Of a stretch of DNA of 64,000 bases, positions 37,560-45,766 are shown piece after piece. The notes under the pieces are model-generated. The model saw only the letters and a list, made by a program, of their open reading frames with translations. It did not search any database and had not been told where the DNA came from. Source of the stretch: Oleiphilus sp. (lineage in GTDB: Bacteria > Pseudomonadota > Gammaproteobacteria > Pseudomonadales > Oleiphilaceae); NCBI GenBank assembly GCA_006212045.1, contig PZPK01000001.1:310001-374000 (forward strand). Reading direction: 5' to 3'. The position numbers and the translations under genes are program-made. Each line of letters starts with the position of its first letter. Positions within the stretch are counted from its first letter, which is position 1.

Positions 37560-38543
37560 ATGCTAGCAAGAGTCGTAGAATCGATTTACTGGATGGCCCG
37601 TTATCTTGAGCGCGCCGAAGACATGGCCCGTCTGATTAATGTCAACGCCAACTTGTTGATGGACCTGCCCAAAGGTGTCTCGCTGGGCTGGGAACCGCTG
37701 ATCGATATCACCAGCACCCGGGAAAGCTACCTCGAAGCCCATGATGATTTCGAAGAACGGAATGTACTCAAGTATCTGATCGGTGAGAAGGCCAGCCCTA
37801 TCTCACTGCTTTCGAATCTCAGTAACGCGAAAGAAAATGCCAGAACCATTCGCGATGTGATTCCGCGCGAATCCTGGGAAGAGCTGAATTCACTGTACCT
37901 GTTCGCCAAGGAAAACCTGAATGCAGGGCTGTCGAAACGCGGACGCTTCGATTATCTGGAGCAGATCATTGCCGGTAATCAGCGTATCACCGGCTTGCTG
38001 GCCGGTACGATGAATCAGGATGCCGGATATCTGTTCCTTAAACTCGGACGCAATCTGGAACGGGCCGATATGACCACGCGTTTTATTGATGTGCGCACCC
38101 AGAACCTGTTCGAAGAAGGCGATCTGGAACTCAAGCCCTATCACAATATCCAGTGGATGAGCGTTTTGAAATCACTCACAGGTTATCAGATGTACCGGCG
38201 CGAAATGCAAGTCAGTATCCGCCACTCGCAAGTATTGCGTTTCCTGTTCAAATCGAAAATTTTTCCACGTGCTGTGTTCTGCTGTATTGCAGAAGTCAAA
38301 AAATGTATTGAGAAATTGCCGCATCACCAGGCGGCCTATGATCAGGTGAACGCACTGAAAAACACCCTGAATGAAACGGATCTGGCAACCATGGACCACG
38401 ACCGGTTACATGCCTTCATTGACCTTGTACAGTTGCAAACCGGCCAAATCCATAACGCGCTCAATCGTCAGTATTTTTTGTCCGGCATGATAGAGGAACA
38501 GGAGTCTGCACAGTCGGCATCACAGAGTCAGACACAGACGTGA
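37560..38543 (+). CDS. Alpha-E domain protein (stand-alone)
   Basis: A 327-residue, wholly helical protein. It begins LARVVESIYWMARYLERAEDMARL, the alpha-E signature shared with the tail of the fusion protein. The Glu-rich helices (WEELNSLYLFAKENLNAG; FLKLGRNLERADMTTRFID) follow. Ribosome site AGGAGG precedes the ATG. Alpha-E proteins always accompany circularly permuted ATP-grasp proteins and may hold the acceptor or substrate. It is the last gene of the five-gene operon. Confidence 0.92.
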   Translation: MLARVVESIYWMARYLERAEDMARLINVNANLLMDLPKGVSLGWEPLIDITSTRESYLEAHDDFEERNVLKYLIGEKASPISLLSNLSNAKENARTIRDVIPRESWEELNSLYLFAKENLNAGLSKRGRFDYLEQIIAGNQRITGLLAGTMNQDAGYLFLKLGRNLERADMTTRFIDVRTQNLFEEGDLELKPYHNIQWMSVLKSLTGYQMYRREMQVSIRHSQVLRFLFKSKIFPRAVFCCIAEVKKCIEKLPHHQAAYDQVNALKNTLNETDLATMDHDRLHAFIDLVQLQTGQIHNALNRQYFLSGMIEEQESAQSASQSQTQT

Positions 38544-38576
38544 ACGCACGATGAACGGCAGATACAAAAGAGACGA

Positions 38577-38924
38577 TCAGCCCAACAATTCGTGCAGACG
38601 CTTGAATACCGGGTCCAGCTTTTGATGCTCGAACAGCGAGTTCCAATAGCCGTCTGAAAACCGTTCGGCCCTACTGACGCCAGTCAGAACGGTTCTGAGC
38701 TCATCCAGAGAAGCGTCAGCGACATCACTTAAGAGCGCTTCAATGTCTTCCGGACGATAATCAAATTTAACCCAGGGCTCTTCCTGCAGGGACCGCATAA
38801 AAGTGACCAGCTGTTCGGGATAATCATAGCCACCAGCGCGTGTTTTCACGCCGTGTTTTTCGTAGGCCGCCAATGCCTGCCGGTAGTTTTCAGTTAATGA
38901 TTCCAGATGCTCATTATCAATCAT
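38577..38924 (-). CDS. DUF6508-like small protein
   Basis: A 115-residue acidic protein. The C-terminal half (SLDELRTVLTGVSRAERFSD, then GYWNSLFEHQKL) matches the DUF6508 pattern as I recall it. Function is unknown. It converges on the alpha-E gene. Its ATG at 38924 sits inside the stop of a 24-codon open frame upstream (ATGATTGA arrangement), suggesting translational coupling. Confidence 0.65.
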   Translation of the reverse strand: MIDNEHLESLTENYRQALAAYEKHGVKTRAGGYDYPEQLVTFMRSLQEEPWVKFDYRPEDIEALLSDVADASLDELRTVLTGVSRAERFSDGYWNSLFEHQKLDPVFKRLHELLG

Positions 38925-38991
38925 AAACGCCCCGTGTATCACTCACGTCTCTGATCTCATTTGTGGCGGCATCATATTTGAATTCGATCAT
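38917..38991 (-). CDS. Possible 24-residue leader peptide before the DUF6508-like gene
   Basis: A short frame, MIEFKYDAATNEIRDVSD and six more residues, starts at an ATG with a strong purine-rich box (GAAGGGGGCGC). It ends in a TGA that overlaps the downstream start by a few bases. Coupling and the good ribosome site favour translation, but the frame is too short for a firm call. The rest of 38992-39283 holds no gene. Confidence 0.35.
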   Translation of the reverse strand: MIEFKYDAATNEIRDVSDTRGVYD

Positions 38992-39153
38992 GCGCCCCCT
39001 TCTGTAATTTACAGCATTATGCGGCCCGGGATGGATCATTGTGACACGGAGATAAGCCAATCACCACGGATCTTTAAAGGCCGGTGAGATGGCGCTAAAG
39101 TCAAGAATAACCAAGACAGGCAATACCCATTCGAGCAACAGGTGTGAAATACG

Positions 39154-39169
39154 GTGAATGATGCTTCAC
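39154..39169. promoter_or_regulatory. Palindrome upstream of the HD-GYP gene
   Basis: GTGAA-N6-TTCAC is a perfect 5+5 inverted repeat 115 bases before the HD-GYP start. The spacing matches CRP-family sites, although the half-site is not the CRP consensus. A regulator site is possible. Confidence 0.35.
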
Positions 39170-39283
39170 GTCATTTGATTTATTGCTCTTCTTCAACAAG
39201 ACTTGAGAGTAGTCTTGCAACCTTTGTGTTACAGCCACACTGTTCTTATCAACATATCAATTATCGAACACGCTTAAACAACT

Positions 39284-40675
39284 ATGGCAACAGTCACTCA
39301 AGAAGTACCCGTTCAAGTAAGCGACCTGGAGCTGGGCATGCATGTTGTTCGGCTCGACCGGCCCTGGGAAGACACCGATTTTCTGATGCAGGGCTTTGTG
39401 ATTCAGGATCAGAGTGATATCGATGCACTCTGCCGGCAATGCGAAGTCGTCTATATCGAGGCCAAAATCGAAACGCTTGCTCAACATGGCAAGCCGTCTG
39501 CGCCACCCAAAAAGATAGAGCGGCGGCAAGAGCCAAAGGGATTGTTCTCTCGCTTTAAACGAAGCAAGAAAGAAGAGCCGGAACCGGAGCAGAAAAAGCC
39601 CGGCGTAAAACCTGTTCCAACCGGCATCCCGGATGCCAATACGCGCGTGACCTATATCAACAAAATTAACACGGAAAAGGAAATCGAGGTCGCCAAAAAT
39701 ACGTATAGCTCTGCCAAGCAGGTCGTTAAGAACATTATGGACGGCATTCGTATCGGCCGTACCATTGATATGGAAGATACCCGGGAAGCGGTCAGTCAGG
39801 TTGTAGATAGCGTGCTGCGAAACAAGGATGCCCTCGCATGGTTAAGCAAGATCAAAAACAAGGACGAATACACTGCCGAGCATTCCTTGAATGTCTGCAT
39901 TCTGTCCGCGACCTTTGCAAGACACCTCGGACACGATGAAATTGAAATCCAGCACGTGGCACTCTGCGGACTGCTGCACGATGTCGGCAAGTCCAAAATT
40001 CCGGACGAAATCCTGAACAAGGAGGGGCGCTTCACAGATGAAGAGTTTGATATTATGCGCCAGCATACCACCTTCGGACGTGACCTCTTGCTGGCACTCC
40101 CCAAAACCGACCATGTCGCAATTGACGTTGCCCACAGTCATCATGAACGTCTGGACGGCTCTGGCTATCCTCGCGGCTTGAATGCCAGCCAGATTCCATA
40201 CTACGCAAAGCTGGTGTCTCTCGTTGACTGCTACGACGCCATCACCAGCAGCCGTTGTTATGATGGTGCCCGTTCCTCTATCGAGGCCCTCGACATCATC
40301 TACAAGAACCAGGGTGTGCAATTCGACAAGGAACTGGCGCTGGAATTTATCAAGTGCATTGGTATTTACCCTGCCGGTGCGCTGGTTGAGTTCAGCAATG
40401 GCGAAGTCGGCATTGTGCTGTCTGTTGACCCGGAGAGCAAATTGCGTCCACGCGTTCTATTGGTGCGCGATAGCGACAAGAATCCGCGCAAGGAAAGGAT
40501 TATCGATATGAAAAAGATCGACCTCGACAGCGCCGGAAAGCCCTATACTATTGTCAGTGAACTGCCTAACCTGAGTTATGGTGTTGATCTGCGCGAATAC
40601 CTGAAGAAAGGACTGGTAGTGGGTGACGCGCAGGATGCCAAGGTGCCAATGCTGGAGGAGCAAATCAAGAAATGA
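39284..40675 (+). CDS. HD-GYP c-di-GMP phosphodiesterase with DUF3391 N-domain
   Basis: A 463-residue cytoplasmic enzyme. Residues ~8-60 are the DUF3391 domain (VSDLELGMHVVRLDRPWED), followed by a Lys/Glu/Pro-rich linker. The catalytic domain has H232-D233 in LLHDVGKSKIPDEIL and HHERLDGSGYPRGL, so metal ligands and GYP motif are intact. It hydrolyses c-di-GMP to GMP or pGpG. It overlaps the next gene, a PilZ-like protein, by ATGA, so the two are made together. Confidence 0.95.
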   Translation: MATVTQEVPVQVSDLELGMHVVRLDRPWEDTDFLMQGFVIQDQSDIDALCRQCEVVYIEAKIETLAQHGKPSAPPKKIERRQEPKGLFSRFKRSKKEEPEPEQKKPGVKPVPTGIPDANTRVTYINKINTEKEIEVAKNTYSSAKQVVKNIMDGIRIGRTIDMEDTREAVSQVVDSVLRNKDALAWLSKIKNKDEYTAEHSLNVCILSATFARHLGHDEIEIQHVALCGLLHDVGKSKIPDEILNKEGRFTDEEFDIMRQHTTFGRDLLLALPKTDHVAIDVAHSHHERLDGSGYPRGLNASQIPYYAKLVSLVDCYDAITSSRCYDGARSSIEALDIIYKNQGVQFDKELALEFIKCIGIYPAGALVEFSNGEVGIVLSVDPESKLRPRVLLVRDSDKNPRKERIIDMKKIDLDSAGKPYTIVSELPNLSYGVDLREYLKKGLVVGDAQDAKVPMLEEQIKK

Positions 40676-41064
40676 CTGATTCCGGACCTGCCGAAAAACG
40701 CAGTCGCCAGCGCCTTCTGTGCAGCGACCCTTTCAGTGGTTGTACCCTGAATTATGATGGCACGGAGTATTCTGCCCAGTCCATCAATTATAATCAGTGC
40801 GGTATCGGGGTGTTCGCCATGACACGCTTGCCTGAACAGGCACGTTGTCAGCTCAGGTTCTGCTACCGTAGCGACGAAGATAACATTGAAATCAATGCCT
40901 TGGCGGCTGAACGGGTATACAGCAATGAAACCGAGGTGGGGCACCAGTACGGTTTCAAATTCTGCCTTGAGGAGGCCTCAGCAGAGGTTCGTGCCAGGCT
41001 GATCGCACTCGAAGAGCGATTGGAACAAGACGCCAAAACACACCGCTACGGTTTGTTTTCCTGA
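40672..41064 (+). CDS. PilZ-like protein coupled to the HD-GYP enzyme
   Basis: A 130-residue protein. The N-terminal KRSRQRLL resembles the RxxxR arm, and SINYNQCGIGVF stands where PilZ has its (D/N)xSxxG motif. The motif is thus imperfect (serine replaced), and c-di-GMP binding is uncertain. The rest is a six-stranded barrel pattern. Start overlaps the HD-GYP stop by four bases. It may act as its receptor or adaptor. Confidence 0.75.
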   Translation: MTDSGPAEKRSRQRLLCSDPFSGCTLNYDGTEYSAQSINYNQCGIGVFAMTRLPEQARCQLRFCYRSDEDNIEINALAAERVYSNETEVGHQYGFKFCLEEASAEVRARLIALEERLEQDAKTHRYGLFS

Positions 41065-41138
41065 ACAAACCCGCTGGCAACAGCAAGCTCAGCGCAACGA
41101 GACAGGGTCATTCACGTCTTGTGCCACAGTCACCGCCC

Positions 41139-42680
41139 TTAATCCGGTGCCATCAAGCCAGAGTACTTCACGCCTGATAACAGTGCCATCTCCCGATGCC
41201 AGGTTGCCAAATCCTCCTGATTGAACTGGTGCAAGGCTTCATGTCCGCAGGCGCGCGCCATCACCTGCATCAGAGCAACAGAGGCTTCAAAAAAATTCTT
41301 TAACTGTTGCGCAGATTTTTCAACGTTCAGACGCTGCCTCAAATCCTTTTTCTGGGTCGCAATACCCGCCGGACAATTATTGGTATTGCACATACGCGCG
41401 GCCACACATCCGATCGCCTGCATTGCACTATTGGACAAGGCCACTCCGTCCGCACCCAAGGCCATTGCCTTCACAAAATCGATGGGAAGACGCAAGCCGC
41501 CAGTGATAATCAGCGTTATATCGCCACTCGCTCCCTGCTGGTCCAGATACCGCCGCGCCCGCGCAAGCGCCGGAATCGTTGGAACGCTAATATGGTCTCT
41601 GAAGATTTCCGGTGCGGCACCGGTACCCCCACCGCGGCCATCGAGAATGATGTAGTCAGCGCCAACATCCAGTGCGAACTGAATATCGGCTTCGATATGG
41701 TTGGCACTGAGTTTGAAACCTACCGGAATTCCGCCACTGATTTCACGCACTCTGGCAGCCATGTTTCTAAAATCCTCTACCGTTCGCAGATGCTCAAATG
41801 TCGGCGGCGAGACCGCGGGTTCACCTTCAGGGATACCGCGCACTTCTGAAATTTTTCCGGTGTTTTTGGCACCCGGCAAGTGGCCACCGGTGCCCGTTTT
41901 TGCGCCCTGCCCGCCCTTAAAATGAAAGGCCTGTACTTTCTTCAATTTGTCTTCATCGTAACCGAAGCCAGCGCTGGCATATTCGTAAAAGTAACGGGTG
42001 TTCGCGGCTTGCTCCTCAGGCAACATACCGCCTTCACCCGAACATATGCCGGTCCCCGCCAGCTCAGCGCCAGCTGCGAGGGCCACTTTGGCTTCCTCGG
42101 ACAGTGCGCCAAAACTCATATCCGATACCAGCAGAGGAATCTTGAGTTTCAACGGCTTTTTAGCCATTGGGCCGATCACCAGTTCAGTCGCGACCTTCGC
42201 ATCTTCCTGCAATGGCTTTCGGGCCAGTTGTGCGGTCATGATTTGCAGGTCATCCCACTGCGGCAACAAATGTCTCGGCACGCCCATTGAGGTCATGGGC
42301 CCATGATGTCCCAGCTTTGACAGCCCCTCACGTGCCAATTGGTGGATCAATTCAACCGTCGGTTCTTCTTTCGTGGCTTCAGCCTTCGGAGCCTTTGAGT
42401 CATCGGATGCGATACCAGGACCTTCCTTCCCGACATCCTCATCGTCAAACCGCTTGTGGCTGCCATCACAGTAAGGAAGATTGCGCGAATGCTTGCACTG
42501 GCAAAGGTAGGCTTCCTCGCTCTTTTCTGCCGTAAACGCCTTGGGTTTGAAATCGGTGCCTTTGTGCGAGCCATCGCAAAAAGGCTGATCGCTGGAGCGA
42601 CCGCACATGCAGAAGGTGTATTCTTCGTTTTCCTTTAATTCGGCTTTGACTGGTTTGTTGTTGGCAATGACTGGCTTCAT
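41139..42680 (-). CDS. CDGSH iron-sulfur domains fused to glutamate-synthase FMN domain
   Basis: A 513-residue fusion. Two CDGSH-type zinc-finger-like 2Fe-2S motifs lie at the N terminus: C24, C26, C35, H39 and C60, C62, C71, H75. After an acidic linker comes the GltB-like FMN-binding barrel (about 110-513: LVSDMSFGALSEEA, GTGICSGEGGMLPEEQ, KGGQGAKTGTGGHLPG, DGRGGGTGAAP). The Cys run CNTNNCPAGIATQ is typical. It lacks the glutaminase domain, so it is a glutamate-synthase-related flavoprotein fed by CDGSH clusters; the reaction is unknown. Confidence 0.92.
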   Translation of the reverse strand: MKPVIANNKPVKAELKENEEYTFCMCGRSSDQPFCDGSHKGTDFKPKAFTAEKSEEAYLCQCKHSRNLPYCDGSHKRFDDEDVGKEGPGIASDDSKAPKAEATKEEPTVELIHQLAREGLSKLGHHGPMTSMGVPRHLLPQWDDLQIMTAQLARKPLQEDAKVATELVIGPMAKKPLKLKIPLLVSDMSFGALSEEAKVALAAGAELAGTGICSGEGGMLPEEQAANTRYFYEYASAGFGYDEDKLKKVQAFHFKGGQGAKTGTGGHLPGAKNTGKISEVRGIPEGEPAVSPPTFEHLRTVEDFRNMAARVREISGGIPVGFKLSANHIEADIQFALDVGADYIILDGRGGGTGAAPEIFRDHISVPTIPALARARRYLDQQGASGDITLIITGGLRLPIDFVKAMALGADGVALSNSAMQAIGCVAARMCNTNNCPAGIATQKKDLRQRLNVEKSAQQLKNFFEASVALMQVMARACGHEALHQFNQEDLATWHREMALLSGVKYSGLMAPD

Positions 42681-42812
42681 AGCTTCCCCCGGGGTTTAGG
42701 TGGTGCTCGCATACATCAGACCTTGCGTAGCGTTTGTGTCATACAGTTTAGTCTACGCTGAGCGCCGCCTTTCAGTTTACCTGAACTAGAACTCGACCTG
42801 CCCCCGATAGGT

Positions 42813-43340
42813 TTAGTCCACCTTGTCATGGGATACAACAATCAGCTGGCTGATATCAAAACCCTTGTCACTGGCGCTGACCCTGAAGCGCTCAAGTATC
42901 GCATCCGGAACCTCCGGGGTGCGCGCCAGTAGCCACAGATAAGAAGTATCCGGCCCGCAGACAAAGGCATACTGGTAACCCTCATGATCCAGTTCAAACA
43001 CAATATAGGCGCCGTAGAAGGGCCCGAAAAAAGAGACTTTCAAATGTCCAAGAGAGGATTCTTTGACAAAATAGGCTTTTCCCTCAGCTTCTTGCCACCG
43101 CCTTTCTTCACGTGCATAGCCCCGGTTTATCACGTGTACGCCACCATCTTCGCGCATGCTGTATTCGGCAGTGACATTGTCCAGACCACGTTCAAAAGAA
43201 TGATCCAGGCGCGCGATTTCGTACCAGGTGCCAAGATAACGATCCAGTTCGAATTCGCTAACCGGTCTGACCTTTTCCGGCACGCCGGTGCAGCCAGCCA
43301 GCAAAACCAGGATGCACGCAACACCTAAGAGTTGTCTCAC
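42813..43340 (-). CDS. blc: Outer-membrane lipocalin lipoprotein
   Basis: A 175-residue Blc-type lipocalin. The lipoprotein signal ends in lipobox LLAGC. The first conserved block is YLGTWYEIARLDHSFERGL, and the barrel ends with SYLWLLARTPEVP. Members bind fatty acids or lysophospholipids at the outer membrane. The start overlaps the stop of the MFS gene by four bases, so the two are coupled. Confidence 0.95.
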   Translation of the reverse strand: MRQLLGVACILVLLAGCTGVPEKVRPVSEFELDRYLGTWYEIARLDHSFERGLDNVTAEYSMREDGGVHVINRGYAREERRWQEAEGKAYFVKESSLGHLKVSFFGPFYGAYIVFELDHEGYQYAFVCGPDTSYLWLLARTPEVPDAILERFRVSASDKGFDISQLIVVSHDKVD

Positions 43341-44662
43341 ACAGTTTCCCTTTTCCGCTCCAACAGCCCCAGAATCACAGCCGCAAAACAGGACATAGCG
43401 AAGAAGGTCATGACTGCAACCAGCGACACCTGTGCCAATACGCCGGTCAGGATGCCAACCAACAGCAACAGCAGACCAATCAGGGTGTTGCTGAGCGCGA
43501 CATAATCCGTGCGTTTGTTGCCGCTGGCCATATCCACCAGGTAAGTTTTGCGCCCTACCCGCACACCCTCATGCGCGACCATCAACACAAAAAACAGCCC
43601 CATCGCCAACACATCCACATAACTGGCATTGCTTATCAGACCCGAAACAGCAGCAACGCAGGTCAAACCACATACGCCGCCGGCAATGATCATGACCCAC
43701 AAGCTGTTGTTATCGCTCCACTTGCCCCAGACATGTCCACTCAATAATCCCGCCAGACCGGACAAACCGACAAACATCCCCAGTTGCTGAGCCGATGCTT
43801 CCGTCCCTGACGACAAGCTCATCGTCACCAGAAATGGCGCGGCCAGCCCCGAACTCATCAGGCAGGCACGCATGACGACGAAATTTCTCAAGGCCGGGTC
43901 GGTTTTCAACAGGGCAAACTTGCTTAGCGCCTCCTTCAGGGCATTCCCGCCACCTTCGGTCGCGCCATGCTCTTCAGCGACACGACTGAACAACACGGCG
44001 GCCACCAGCCACGCCAGCGAAGCCAAACAGAGTAATGGGACAAAGTAATTGGCCGACTGCATGAGACCTGAACTCATGGCGATGGCAATGCCAATCGTCA
44101 ACAAACCGGCAATGCTGGCACTCAAGCCCGTCAATCGCCCCCGTCTCGTCTTTGGAACGGTTTTGCCAATAACATCCTTGCTGGCGACCGAACACAGCCC
44201 GCGCGCCAGACTGAACAACACCAGACACGCAATGATGGCGATTCCTGCCTGCAAGCCCTCAAGCATCATGCCGCTCGCGAGAATAAGCGCCATCAATACT
44301 CCTTGCGCCACACAACCCGCCACATAAAAGTATTTCCGCACCGCGAACCGTCGCACCCAGCCACCGATCAGCAGCTGTGGAATCAGCGAGCCGGACTCCC
44401 GAATCGGAACCAACAAGGCGATCAGGCCCGCAGGCGCTCCACTCGCGTTCAGTAGCCAGGGGAGCACGGTTTTGGCATTGGCCAGCGCGTCGGCAAGTTT
44501 GGTGAGCCACTGGGTGAGCAGAATCAGAAAAAAGTTTTTCGGTACCGCCGAACAGGCAGAATCCGGAATATCCTTGCAGACGCGCGCATCTTCTTCATCC
44601 ACCAAAAAAGCATATAGTCGATCTCTGTGTTCAGCTGCCGTTTCCATATCCAGTGTTCGCAT
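43337..44662 (-). CDS. Major facilitator transporter
   Basis: A 441-residue transporter with 12 predicted helices, for example YFYVAGCVAQGVLMALILASG, LTGLSASIAGLLTIGIAIAM and TLIGLLLLLVGILTGVL, plus a large cytoplasmic loop. A 50-residue charged N-terminal tail (METAAEHRDRLYAFL) precedes the first helix. ATG at 44662 is preferred; a GTG four codons upstream has no usable spacing to GGAGG. Substrate unknown. It is coupled to the lipocalin gene and follows yqaA by six bases. Confidence 0.85.
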   Translation of the reverse strand: MRTLDMETAAEHRDRLYAFLVDEEDARVCKDIPDSACSAVPKNFFLILLTQWLTKLADALANAKTVLPWLLNASGAPAGLIALLVPIRESGSLIPQLLIGGWVRRFAVRKYFYVAGCVAQGVLMALILASGMMLEGLQAGIAIIACLVLFSLARGLCSVASKDVIGKTVPKTRRGRLTGLSASIAGLLTIGIAIAMSSGLMQSANYFVPLLCLASLAWLVAAVLFSRVAEEHGATEGGGNALKEALSKFALLKTDPALRNFVVMRACLMSSGLAAPFLVTMSLSSGTEASAQQLGMFVGLSGLAGLLSGHVWGKWSDNNSLWVMIIAGGVCGLTCVAAVSGLISNASYVDVLAMGLFFVLMVAHEGVRVGRKTYLVDMASGNKRTDYVALSNTLIGLLLLLVGILTGVLAQVSLVAVMTFFAMSCFAAVILGLLERKRETV

Positions 44663-44680
44663 CGCCGCTCTCACATCCTC

Positions 44681-45100
44681 CTAGTAATGGTAAATAAAAA
44701 TCACCGCCGCATAGCGCGCCGCTTTGCCGATAAAGGTCAATACGAGAAAGATACCAAATTGGACCCGCATCAGACCTGCGACAAAAGTCAGGGCATCTCC
44801 GCCAATCGGCAACCATGCAAACAACAGACTCCACTTCCCCCAGCGTTGAAACCAGCGTTGGGCGCGCCCCAGTTTTACCGGTTTAAAGGGAAACCACTTG
44901 CGCTCCTGATACCTCAAGAGATAGCGCGCCAGCATCCAGTTGAGCGCCGCTCCCAGCGTATTGCCCAGTGAAGCGACCCACCAGACGGACAGGGACGAGT
45001 GCCCCTGATACAGCATACCGACCAGCGTCAGTTCGGAATAAAAAGGCAGAATGGTCGCCGCGCCAAAGGCGCTGACAAACAAAATGAGGTAATCGGTCAT
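44681..45100 (-). CDS. yqaA: YqaA family (DedA-like) membrane protein
   Basis: A 139-residue inner-membrane protein with four or five helices. It matches YqaA over its length: ATILPFYSELTLVGML, NTLGAALNWMLARYL, WSLLFAWLPIGGDALTFVAG and the terminal YAAVIFIYHY. DedA-type proteins flip lipids or hold membrane potential. It heads the yqaA-MFS-blc group, with overlaps or gaps of a few bases. Confidence 0.93.
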   Translation of the reverse strand: MTDYLILFVSAFGAATILPFYSELTLVGMLYQGHSSLSVWWVASLGNTLGAALNWMLARYLLRYQERKWFPFKPVKLGRAQRWFQRWGKWSLLFAWLPIGGDALTFVAGLMRVQFGIFLVLTFIGKAARYAAVIFIYHY

Positions 45101-45316
45101 TCAGGAAGTATTGATTCGGGACGTGGCATGCAACAAAGTGTAACCCAAAAGCCACACAAACTCATGGCAATAACGCCCTGGATCACTTGCACATTGGCGA
45201 CGCTAACCTATAGTTGTAAGGCAACTGAACAATAATATTTTGAAAGCAATTCCTTCCGACAGCTGAGATTCAGCGCGCGCTCCTGTCACTCATTGTGCGC
45301 AACAAGAGATCGAACT

Positions 45317-45766
45317 TTGCGAGCAAAAAATACCAGCAAACCAAGTGTTTTATTCGCCCGAATTGCGTTGCTGTGCATGGCGCTCATGGCTTTTCCTGTC
45401 ATGGCCGAGCCTAAAATTATTCTTCACCCAGATCTGGGTGAGCAAACCTTCGACACCTTTTATCTCAACCAGATTTTTGCCATGCAGGTCAGAAAATGGC
45501 CAAACGGGGAAAGCATTCAGGTCTTTACCTTGCCAAGCCAAAGCAAACTGCATCGCGAGTTTGCGATTAACACACTGCGAATCCAAACACACCAACTGGA
45601 TCGTATTTGGAAACGTATGCTATTTACCGGCACCGGGAAAGCACCCACTGTTGTTTCAACGGAGGCAGAAATGCTCGAAGTCGTGCGTACTACACCGGGA
45701 GCCATCGGTTACCTCGGCGGTGAAACCTCCGCTGATGGCGTAATTTCGATTGGAGGGCCACAATGA
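45317..45766 (+). CDS. Periplasmic-binding-like protein (PstS-like fold), truncated type
   Basis: A 149-residue exported protein. The signal sequence (ARIALLCMALMAFPVMA) leads to a single alpha/beta lobe (LHPDLGEQTFDTFYLNQIF, RKWPNGESIQVFTL, TPGAIGYLGG) typical of phosphate-binding-like proteins lacking the second lobe. No ATG fits: TTG at 45317 is the best guess, and TTG at 45293 is an alternative. It overlaps the porin gene by ATGA. It may be a sensor ligand-binding protein for the GGDEF-EAL protein two genes on. Confidence 0.72.
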   Translation: MRAKNTSKPSVLFARIALLCMALMAFPVMAEPKIILHPDLGEQTFDTFYLNQIFAMQVRKWPNGESIQVFTLPSQSKLHREFAINTLRIQTHQLDRIWKRMLFTGTGKAPTVVSTEAEMLEVVRTTPGAIGYLGGETSADGVISIGGPQ

